Position numbers and translations under genes: made by a program. Source: Gammaproteobacteria bacterium (GTDB taxonomy: Bacteria; Pseudomonadota; Gammaproteobacteria; Steroidobacterales; Woeseiaceae). Taken from it: a DNA stretch of 64,000 nt. The notes beneath the pieces were generated by a model. The model saw only the letters and a program-made list of their open reading frames with translations, was not told where the DNA came from and ran no database searches. Shown one piece after another: positions 45,589-53,288 of the stretch (position 1 is the first letter of the stretch; every line of letters begins with the position of its first letter). The stretch is taken from NCBI GenBank assembly GCA_029862045.1, contig JAOTYE010000008.1, positions 1-64,000 of the forward strand, read 5' to 3'.

Positions 45589-46790
45589 ATAACGCTTACT
45601 ATGCCGGCGCCCGGGAACTCGAAGCCGATCTCGTAAAATTCATGCAGGACATCATCCGCATTCCATCGCTGAGCTCGCAAGAAGGCGATGTCATTCGGCG
45701 TATCCGTGATGAGATGCTGAAACTCGGTTACGACGAGGTTAGCGTTGACCCAATGGGCAATCTGTTGGGGCGGATCGGTTCCGGGCCGCGCATTATTGCG
45801 CTGGACGGCCACGTGGATACCGTCGATATCGGTGACCTCTCACTCTGGGACCGGGATCCGCTTTCGGCCGACATCGAAGATGGAATCCTCTACGGACGCG
45901 GCACGAGCGATATGAAAGGCGGCGTTGCCTCCAGCGTTTATGCGGGTGGCCTGATCAAGAAAAGAGGCATTCCTGAGGGGGTCACACTCTATGTAACCGC
46001 GACCGTACAGGAAGAGGATTGTGACGGCCTGTGCTGGCAGTACATTGTCAACGAAGACGGTCTGCGTCCGGAGCTCGTGGTGATCACCGAGCCGACCAGT
46101 CTGCGCATCTACCACGGACATCGTGGTCGCATGGAAATGGAGATCCACACGTCGGGAGTCTCCTGTCACGGCTCGGCGCCCGAGCGTGGCGACAACGCCG
46201 TCTACAAGATGGCAAACATCATCGCCGATATCGAAGCACTGAACGAACGGCTCGAGCCGAGCGACCCGCTCGGTAAGGGCACGGTTACGATCAGTGAGAT
46301 ACGATCCACCTCACCGAGCCTCTGCGCTGTCGCGGATGGGTGCACGGTACATCTCGACCGTCGTCTTACGATCGGCGAAACCGAGGACACGTCGGTAGCG
46401 GAAATCCTGGCCTTACCATCGGTCCAGGCAGCCAAGGCCACGGTAATGGTACTCGACTATGCTGTGCCGAGTTATACCGACCTGACCTACCCGACCCGCA
46501 AGTACTTCCCTACCTGGGCCATGCGCGAGGACGACTCTGAAGTAACAATGGCGAAGCAAGCATTCACAGAGGCGTTCGGCGAAGAGCCCGAGATTGGCTT
46601 CTGGACATTCAGCACTAACGCGGTCGCGACTGCCGGAATGCATCACATACCAACCATCGGATTCGGCCCGGGTCACGAGCACTTTGCTCACGCGCCGAAT
46701 GAGCAGACGGAGGTAGAGCATCTCGTTCGCTGTACCGCGTTCTATACTGCCCTCGTGGATGAGTTTGCCGCGAGCGAAGCTGCACACTAA
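45585..46790 (+). CDS. ygeY: YgeY-type M20 metallopeptidase/amidohydrolase
   Basis: The 401-residue M20-family protein has the di-metal motifs 'LDGHVDTVD' (H76, D78), 'YGRGTSDMKGG' and 'VQEEDCDG' (acid/base Glu pair). It also has the inserted dimerisation domain with 'CHGSAPERGDNAVY' and a late 'GPGHEHFAHAPNEQ' His. It matches E. coli YgeY, a selenium-metabolism-linked hydrolase by name. In the purine cluster it probably hydrolyses an amide or ureido intermediate such as a carbamoylated amino acid. The start overlaps the previous stop by four bases. Confidence 0.9.
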   Translation: MNNAYYAGARELEADLVKFMQDIIRIPSLSSQEGDVIRRIRDEMLKLGYDEVSVDPMGNLLGRIGSGPRIIALDGHVDTVDIGDLSLWDRDPLSADIEDGILYGRGTSDMKGGVASSVYAGGLIKKRGIPEGVTLYVTATVQEEDCDGLCWQYIVNEDGLRPELVVITEPTSLRIYHGHRGRMEMEIHTSGVSCHGSAPERGDNAVYKMANIIADIEALNERLEPSDPLGKGTVTISEIRSTSPSLCAVADGCTVHLDRRLTIGETEDTSVAEILALPSVQAAKATVMVLDYAVPSYTDLTYPTRKYFPTWAMREDDSEVTMAKQAFTEAFGEEPEIGFWTFSTNAVATAGMHHIPTIGFGPGHEHFAHAPNEQTEVEHLVRCTAFYTALVDEFAASEAAH

Positions 46791-46805
46791 GGAGGTCAAT
46801 CGCAC

Positions 46806-47807
46806 GTGACTGAAAAAGCAAGAGCAATTCCGGATCGCATGAAGGGCCGCGACTGGCTCATGACGCAGGACTGGTCGGATGAGGAAATCGAGCTCGCGCT
46901 CGACACAGCAGATCAGTTGAAGCATGAGTTCAAAAGCGGCGTGCCGACGCTGCATTTGCCGCACAAGACAATGTTTCTGATCTTCTTCGACAAGTCGACG
47001 CGTACTCGCAATTCGTTTGAGGCAGGTATGACACAACTGGGCGGCCACGCGCACTTTATTGATTCCGAGACCTCGCAAATCGCACATGGCGAGAGCCCGA
47101 AAGACATGGGCACAATTTTGTCCGGTTACGGGCACGGCGTTGCCATCCGTCATGACCTCGTACCGGGCGAAGGCCAGTCGTACATGCGGGACGTCGCCCA
47201 TTGGGCCGATGTGCCCGTCATCAACATGCAATGCGACGTTGACCACCCGTGCCAGGCTCTGGCCGATCTGATGACGATTCGCGAAGAGTTCGGCAAAGAC
47301 CTCAGTGAGCTGAAGATAGCGGTGTCCTGGGCCTACGCACCAAGCTACGTGAAACCGATGTCGGTGCCGCAGGGACTGATCATGCTCATGACGCGCTTCG
47401 GCATGAATGTGACGTTGGCACATCCTCCCGAGTACACGCTGATGGACGAACCGCTACAGCTTGCCCGCGATAACGCAGAGCGTTCCGGAGCCACATTCGA
47501 GATAGTCGGCAACATGGAAGATGCATTTGCTGACGCCGATATCGTTTATCCGAAGAGCTGGGGCGTAGAATCGCTGTTTAGCAAGCCGGACGAAGCAATG
47601 CGGGTCGCACAACAGTACCGGCACTGGATCTGCGACGAGGCAATGATGGCGCGCGCGAAAAACGAAGCAATTTACATGCACTGTCTGCCGGCGGATCGGG
47701 GATGCGAGGTGACAGACGCCGTCATCGACGGTCCGCAGTCGCGCGTCTATCCCGAGGCCGAGAATCGGCTGCACACGGCCAAGGCACTAATGGCATTGAC
47801 GATGTAG
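46806..47807 (+). CDS. ygeW: YgeW-type carbamoyltransferase (knotted family)
   Basis: The 333-residue protein has the carbamoyl-phosphate loop 'STRTRNSFEAGM' (S64-R68) and 'HCLPADRG' near the C-terminus, as in ornithine/aspartate transcarbamylases. Other YgeW-like features include the 'SWAYAPSYVKPMSVPQ' segment. It probably works in the phosphorolytic direction on a carbamoylated intermediate, giving carbamoyl phosphate for the carbamate kinase encoded next. An ideal AAGGAGGT (46790-46797) precedes GTG 46806. The natural substrate of YgeW is not fully settled. Confidence 0.9.
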   Translation: MTEKARAIPDRMKGRDWLMTQDWSDEEIELALDTADQLKHEFKSGVPTLHLPHKTMFLIFFDKSTRTRNSFEAGMTQLGGHAHFIDSETSQIAHGESPKDMGTILSGYGHGVAIRHDLVPGEGQSYMRDVAHWADVPVINMQCDVDHPCQALADLMTIREEFGKDLSELKIAVSWAYAPSYVKPMSVPQGLIMLMTRFGMNVTLAHPPEYTLMDEPLQLARDNAERSGATFEIVGNMEDAFADADIVYPKSWGVESLFSKPDEAMRVAQQYRHWICDEAMMARAKNEAIYMHCLPADRGCEVTDAVIDGPQSRVYPEAENRLHTAKALMALTM

Positions 47808-47816
47808 GGCCGCGAC

Positions 47817-48782
47817 GTGACGACACCATCCAAGAGCAATGCACAACCACTGGTAGTCATCGCCATCGGTGGCAATTCGCTGATCACCGATTCGGAGCAC
47901 ATGAGCGTCGTGGATCAGTACCGGGCTGCCGGCGAGACCAGTCACTACATCGCACCTATTATCAGGCAGGGCTATCGGGTCGTCGTAACGCATGGCAATG
48001 GTCCGCAGGTAGGTTTCGTGTTGTTGCGCTCGGAACTGGCTAAAGATCATTTGCACCAGGTTCCGTTAGCCAATTGCGTGGCCGACACGCAGGGCTCAAT
48101 TGGTATGCAGATCGCACAATCCTTGCAAAACGAATTCCTGCGGCACGGACAGCAGCGACAGGTTGTCGCGATTGTCACCCAGGTAATTGTCGACTCGGAG
48201 GACCCGAGTTTCAAAAATCCGACCAAGCCGATTGGCCCGTTCATGAACGAGGCCGAAGCACGGCAACATGCGGAACAGGACGGCTGGTCGATCGCCGAAG
48301 ATGCGGGCCGCGGCTGGCGCCGTGTGGTGCCGTCGCCCAGGCCGCTGGAAATCGTCGAACTGCCCACCATTCGCGCGTTGCTCGACAGCGGCGCGCTCGT
48401 CGTCGCCGCCGGCGGCGGCGGTATCCCCGTGATTTATAAACCCGACGGCACGTTGCGGCCACGTCCGGCGGTCATCGACAAGGACGCCGCGTCCTGCTTG
48501 CTTGCCTGCGAGCTTGGTGCATCCGTGCTGATCTTCTCCACCGACGTCGACAAGGTCGCCCTGAATTTCGGCACGTCCGAACAGGTCGAGGTTGATCGCT
48601 TGACCGCGGCCGAGTGCCGACGTTATCTCGAAGAAGGGCACTTTGCCGTCGGTAGCATGCGGCCGAAGATCGAGAGCGCGCTTACATTCCTGAAGCAAGG
48701 CGGCGAGGAAGTGATCATTACGCAGCCGCATCGTCTGGAAGCGGCTCTGCATGGAATCTACGGCACACACATCGTGCCCTGA
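47817..48782 (+). CDS. arcC: Carbamate kinase
   Basis: The 321-residue amino-acid-kinase fold protein has the opening 'VIAIGGNSLI', 'VVTHGNGPQVG', 'AAGGGGIPVI' and 'VIDKDAASCLLA' as in ArcC/YqeA. It converts carbamoyl phosphate plus ADP into ATP, CO2 and ammonia, so it would capture energy from the YgeW step. GTG 47817 follows the ygeW stop by nine bases. An assignment to YqeA rather than ArcC would only change the name, not the reaction. Confidence 0.92.
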   Translation: MTTPSKSNAQPLVVIAIGGNSLITDSEHMSVVDQYRAAGETSHYIAPIIRQGYRVVVTHGNGPQVGFVLLRSELAKDHLHQVPLANCVADTQGSIGMQIAQSLQNEFLRHGQQRQVVAIVTQVIVDSEDPSFKNPTKPIGPFMNEAEARQHAEQDGWSIAEDAGRGWRRVVPSPRPLEIVELPTIRALLDSGALVVAAGGGGIPVIYKPDGTLRPRPAVIDKDAASCLLACELGASVLIFSTDVDKVALNFGTSEQVEVDRLTAAECRRYLEEGHFAVGSMRPKIESALTFLKQGGEEVIITQPHRLEAALHGIYGTHIVP

Positions 48783-48789
48783 CTGCGGA

Positions 48790-50037
48790 ATGAATATGAA
48801 CGGGTACCGTTGTATTGCCTGCGCTGATACGCAAACTGCGGACTTTGCCGATTTCTTATGCCCGGCCTGCGGTGGCAATCTCGAAATTACCTATAACTAT
48901 GCAGAGATTACGAAAAATGTCGCGCAGGGTCTTGACGACGGCAACGACATCTTTCGTTTTGCACCGTTCCTGCCGGTGGCGAAACTCGATACGCCCTTCC
49001 CGCTGCGTGTTGGAGCAACGCCGCTCTACGCTGCGCCTCGCCTCGGTGAATCGCTGGGGCTGCGCAATCTGTATCTCAAGGACGACACCCTGAATCCGAG
49101 TGCGTCGATCAAGGACCGCGCCAGCGCAGTCGCGCTGCAGCGCGCCATTGACGTCGGCGCAAAAACCGTCGCCGTCGCAAGTACCGGCAATGCGGGTTCG
49201 TCAACGGCTTGTCTTGCCGCAGGTCTCGGGATGCGCGCCGTTATATTCGTTCCCGAAAGCGCGCCGCAGGCAAAACTCGCACAGTCTCTTGCCTACGGTG
49301 CCACCGTACTCGCTGTGCGCGGCAACTACGACGATGCCTTTGACCTTTGTCTCGCCGCGTCTGTTGAATTCGGTTGGTTCAATCGCAGCACCGGTTACAA
49401 CCCGTTTACCCGCGAGGGCAAGAAGACCTGTGCCTACGAAATCTGGGAGGCGCTGAACGGTTGGGTCCCGGACCGTGTGGTCGTGCCGGCCGGCGACGGC
49501 AACATTCTGAGTGGCATGTGGAAGGGCTGGTGTGATCTGCAGGCCGTTGGACTGATCGACCACGTGCCCAAAATCGACTGTGCCCAGTCTGCTGCCAGTG
49601 CTGCAATCAGCCACACGGTTCGGCGGATTCGCGACAATGGTGACACGGAACCAGACTGGTCATCGGTCCGGGTCGATGAGGTCACGGCTACCACGCTCGC
49701 CGACTCCATTTCCGTCAACCGGCCGCGGGACGGCCTGGCCGCAGTCAAAGCGATTGTTCAATCCGGCGGCGAGGCGATAGCGGTCGCCGATGAGGAGATT
49801 CTCGCTGCTATTCCGGAAATCGCCCGATCGAGCGGAATCTTTGCCGAGCCAGCTGCAGCCGCACCTTGGGCTGCCGTGCAACAAATGGTCCGCGACGAAA
49901 AAATCAACGCGAACGAACTCATCGTTTGTCTTGTCTCGGGAAGTGGTCTGAAGGATGTCGGCAACGCGCAGGCGTGCAGCGGCACGCCGTTGATTATCGA
50001 TCCCTCAATAGAGGCCGTCAGAGAGAAGCTTACATAG
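48790..50037 (+). CDS. Threonine-synthase-like PLP enzyme with N-terminal zinc ribbon
   Basis: The 415-residue protein opens with a Cys4 element (C8, C11, C24, C27, 'CIACADT' and 'CPACGGN') like a zinc ribbon. A threonine synthase/ThrC-type fold-type II core follows, with the Schiff-base Lys108 in 'NPSASIKDRAS' and 'ASTGNAGSSTACLAA'. ATG 48790 was preferred to the frame's earlier ATG at 48751, which overlaps the kinase. It is the last gene of the nine-gene operon. True threonine synthases act on phosphohomoserine, but in this catabolic setting a different beta- or gamma-eliminating amino acid may be the substrate. Confidence 0.78.
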   Translation: MNMNGYRCIACADTQTADFADFLCPACGGNLEITYNYAEITKNVAQGLDDGNDIFRFAPFLPVAKLDTPFPLRVGATPLYAAPRLGESLGLRNLYLKDDTLNPSASIKDRASAVALQRAIDVGAKTVAVASTGNAGSSTACLAAGLGMRAVIFVPESAPQAKLAQSLAYGATVLAVRGNYDDAFDLCLAASVEFGWFNRSTGYNPFTREGKKTCAYEIWEALNGWVPDRVVVPAGDGNILSGMWKGWCDLQAVGLIDHVPKIDCAQSAASAAISHTVRRIRDNGDTEPDWSSVRVDEVTATTLADSISVNRPRDGLAAVKAIVQSGGEAIAVADEEILAAIPEIARSSGIFAEPAAAAPWAAVQQMVRDEKINANELIVCLVSGSGLKDVGNAQACSGTPLIIDPSIEAVREKLT

Positions 50038-50043
50038 CTTTCA

Positions 50044-51432
50044 CTACCGATCCACGCTTAACAGTGCGTGCAGCAGGTTGTTTTGAAAATCCAGGTTTCC
50101 GGTAAGCCGGGTGTGCCGCTCACACAGAAAGATCGGATAGTCCATCGGGAAGAAGCTGTACTCGTGCCGAGCGACGGTGGGATCGACCGATCGCTTTGCA
50201 AGTAATGACGCTTTGGTTACCCTGCCGTCTCCGGGCTCCAACATCAGGCTTTCGTAGTCGATACCCGGCAAAGGATTCACAATTTCTTCGGGCGCCAATC
50301 GCAATTCCCAATCATCATCAACGGGCTCAACCACCGCACGGGCCGGCGTTAGCAGGCAGTCGCCGCCGAAAACGATGTAGCGCAGCTGCGGATCCGGCAC
50401 GGGAACCGTAAGTGACCAGCTGAACCGGCGAGCACGTTCGATGTGCTTTTCAAAATAGCGCTGTAGCAACGCCAGGTACGCATCGGCTTCGGCCTCGTCT
50501 TCGTACCGCGCCCTGATGCTTGCTTTAGCTTCGTCGCTGTAGACCGAGAACCGGAATGGTTTCCAGAATCTTTCTGCGCTGAACTGGTCGCGTTCCAGCG
50601 GCCGCCCGTCCATTGTCATGAACCAGTCGTTGATCGCGTGGGGCAATACCTGGTACGTGCTCGGGAACGTCGCCGTCACATCGGGTGGCACGACGCCAAG
50701 CCCGATTCTGAAGCCGCGAATCAGTGTTTGCAGCGCGCCTGTCGAGCCAAGGTTCGGGGTGCCGAGCAGGATTACCCGGCGAATTTTCTCCGCGCCCTTT
50801 TGATTGACCGGAAATTCGTTGTTGTCGAGCACGTCCACCGGGCCGTACCGGGCGAAGTATCGCGTAATCATTCCTCCCATGCTGTGAGCAATGACGTCAA
50901 TCTTCAGATCCGGTTCTGCAAAGTCCTCCCGAATCTTCTCGATGAACACATCGAGTTTGCGGACGGTGTCGACGTTATCCTGGCGCCAGTCGTACAGAAA
51001 AACGTAATAGCGTTTTTCACCATGCGTTGCCGGTGTGCCCGGTTCGGCGAAACTGTAACCACCGGCTTCTTCGAGCGTCGACAGTATCCGGCCGTAGAAA
51101 TCCACGCCGCCGATACTGGTTGTGACACCACTGGTCGTCAGCTTCGACGGCAGCGGCGTCAAGGTCTCCGGATCGATGTCGAGTCTTAGTGAGCGGTAGT
51201 CACTGAACGCGACGTTGCCCAGCGATCCCGGCCAATGCTCATCGCCGGTCAATGGATCCTGCAGCCGGCTCCCCAAAGCGCCATGAATAACGACGACCGG
51301 CGGCTGATCCGGATTGCCAGCCTGCGTCGCATAGAGCCGTTGCAGGTCCGTCTTTGGCCTGACCGTGCCGCAGGCGGTCAGAACCAGTACGGCCATTACA
51401 AGAATTGCAGCGCGTACCCTGCAGCCACTCAT
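50044..51432 (-). CDS. LCAT-like acyltransferase/lipase lipoprotein
   Basis: The 462-residue protein has a lipobox LTAC (Cys21) and the lecithin:cholesterol-acyltransferase-like fold. It shows 'PPVVVIHGALGSRL', the nucleophile elbow 'VIAHSMGGMITRY' (Ser184), 'RVILLGTPNLGS' and a C-terminal His in 'ARHEYSF'. The LCAT family is known for lipid acyl transfer or phospholipase activity; this one would act in the periplasm or outer membrane. ATG 51432 was preferred to the frame start at 51444. It is convergent with the previous operon and divergent from the ABC transporter gene. Confidence 0.83.
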   Translation of the reverse strand: MSGCRVRAAILVMAVLVLTACGTVRPKTDLQRLYATQAGNPDQPPVVVIHGALGSRLQDPLTGDEHWPGSLGNVAFSDYRSLRLDIDPETLTPLPSKLTTSGVTTSIGGVDFYGRILSTLEEAGGYSFAEPGTPATHGEKRYYVFLYDWRQDNVDTVRKLDVFIEKIREDFAEPDLKIDVIAHSMGGMITRYFARYGPVDVLDNNEFPVNQKGAEKIRRVILLGTPNLGSTGALQTLIRGFRIGLGVVPPDVTATFPSTYQVLPHAINDWFMTMDGRPLERDQFSAERFWKPFRFSVYSDEAKASIRARYEDEAEADAYLALLQRYFEKHIERARRFSWSLTVPVPDPQLRYIVFGGDCLLTPARAVVEPVDDDWELRLAPEEIVNPLPGIDYESLMLEPGDGRVTKASLLAKRSVDPTVARHEYSFFPMDYPIFLCERHTRLTGNLDFQNNLLHALLSVDR

Positions 51433-51503
51433 TACCGCCTCCACATGCTCTGACGCCGAAAGCAGTCTGCCGCCAATTCCTCAAAATAGATACACTCTGA
51501 TTC

Positions 51504-53288
51504 ATGACTGAGGGAACCGATCGCCCTAAAGGAAAGTCGCTGCGGCCGCTTCGCGCGCTGTTGCCATATATACGGCCTTACAAGGGAACCCTGTACCTTG
51601 CCATTACAGCATTGTTGCTCGCTTCGGCTGCGCAGCTTACCTTGCCGATCGCGGTGCGCTTTCTCATCGACGGCGGCCTGCTTGCCGATGATCCGTCGAG
51701 CATCGACAAGTATTTTCTGGGCCTGTTTGCAGTAGCGATGGCTCTCGGCATTTTCGCGGCGCTGCGTTTTTACCTCGTAAGCTGGCTCGGCGAACGCGTT
51801 GTTGCCGATCTGCGCAACGCCGTCTATCGGCATGTGGTGCGATTGGATCCGACGTTTTTTGAAGTCACAAAGACGGGCGAGGTACTGTCCCGCCTGACGA
51901 CCGATACGACGCTGATTCAATCGATTTCCGGTGCGGGTTTGTCATTTACCTTGCGCGCGGCGCTGAACCTGATCGGTGCAACCCTCTTGCTCGCTATCAC
52001 GAGCCCGAAATTGACGGGCATGATCTTCCTGCTTGTACCGCTCGTTATCGTGCCAATTATTCTGATCGGCCGCCGGGTCCGGGTACTTTCCAGAGCGAGC
52101 CAGGACCGAATTGCCGATAGCAGTGGACTCGCCGGAGAGACTCTCAACGCGATATCCACTGTGCAGGCTTTCACGTTGGAAAACCTGCAGAGCGAGCGAT
52201 TCCGGGATACTGTGCGCATCGCGTTTCAGACCGGCGTGCAGCGTATTCGCGTACGTGCGTTACTTTCAGGTACAGCGATCCTGTTCATTTTCGGTGCGAT
52301 CACATTTGTTTTGTGGATCGGAACGCACGCGGTAATGCGCGGTGAGATGACCGGCGGGCAGCTGGGCCAGTTTCTTCTTTATGCCATTTTCGTGGCAACT
52401 TCCTCTGCCGCACTGAGCGAAATGTGGGGTGAGGTGCAGCGCGGCGCCGGCGCCATGGAACGACTCGTCGAACTGCTCGAATCAAAACCCGGCATTGTCG
52501 CGCCGCCCGATGCCGTGGCATTACCTGAGCACAGCGACGGCCGTATTCGTCTGCAAACGGTCTCTTTTCGCTACCCATCCAGACCGGAAACCCTGGCCAT
52601 CGATAACTTCGACCTCGAGGTCGTCAGCGGCGAAACGCTCGCGATTGTCGGTCCATCCGGGGCCGGCAAGAGCACCTTGTTTCAATTGCTGCTGCGCTTT
52701 TACGACCCCGAGTCCGGTTGTATCAAGGTCGATGGCGTCGATATTTCGCAGGCAGCACCTGAAGCAGTGAGGGCTCGTATTGGTCTGGTGCCGCAGGAGA
52801 CCGTGATCTTTGGGACCACGGCAAAAGAGAACATACGCTACGGCCGCCCCGATGCGACGGATGGCGAAATCGAGGCGGCGGGAGAGGCGGCGGCAGCAGA
52901 CGCCTTCATCCGCCAGCTTCCCGAGGGTTACGAGACCTTTCTCGGCGAACGCGGTACCCGGCTTTCCGGCGGCCAGCGACAACGCATTGCCATCGCAAGA
53001 GCCATATTGAAAGACCCCCCGATCCTGTTGCTCGACGAGGCAACAAGTTCTCTCGATGCTGAAAGCGAGCGTGTGGTGCAGGAGGCCCTGGAACACCTGA
53101 TGGAGGGAAGGACCACGATTATTATCGCCCACCGGCTCGCGACGGTGCTCAAAGCGACCCGTATTGTCGTCATGGACCACGGCAGAATCGTCGACATCGG
53201 CTCACATGACGAATTGATCAGGCGCGATTCGCTGTATACGCGTCTCGCCGAGCTGCAATTCGGCGAAGGCGCGAGGCCCGCCGCTTAG
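51504..53288 (+). CDS. ABC transporter, fused permease/ATPase (MsbA-like exporter half)
   Basis: The 594-residue half-transporter has a six-helix exporter membrane domain (about residues 20-320) and a C-terminal ATPase. The ATPase has the Walker A 'GPSGAGKST', signature 'LSGGQ', Walker B 'ILLLDEATSS' and switch His in 'IIAHRLATV'. It probably acts as a homodimer exporting lipids, drugs or peptides. The substrate is not clear from sequence. It stands next to an LCAT-like lipoprotein gene, but these are divergent, so a link is weak. It is followed without a gap by the convergent PPDK gene. Confidence 0.9.
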   Translation: MTEGTDRPKGKSLRPLRALLPYIRPYKGTLYLAITALLLASAAQLTLPIAVRFLIDGGLLADDPSSIDKYFLGLFAVAMALGIFAALRFYLVSWLGERVVADLRNAVYRHVVRLDPTFFEVTKTGEVLSRLTTDTTLIQSISGAGLSFTLRAALNLIGATLLLAITSPKLTGMIFLLVPLVIVPIILIGRRVRVLSRASQDRIADSSGLAGETLNAISTVQAFTLENLQSERFRDTVRIAFQTGVQRIRVRALLSGTAILFIFGAITFVLWIGTHAVMRGEMTGGQLGQFLLYAIFVATSSAALSEMWGEVQRGAGAMERLVELLESKPGIVAPPDAVALPEHSDGRIRLQTVSFRYPSRPETLAIDNFDLEVVSGETLAIVGPSGAGKSTLFQLLLRFYDPESGCIKVDGVDISQAAPEAVRARIGLVPQETVIFGTTAKENIRYGRPDATDGEIEAAGEAAAADAFIRQLPEGYETFLGERGTRLSGGQRQRIAIARAILKDPPILLLDEATSSLDAESERVVQEALEHLMEGRTTIIIAHRLATVLKATRIVVMDHGRIVDIGSHDELIRRDSLYTRLAELQFGEGARPAA

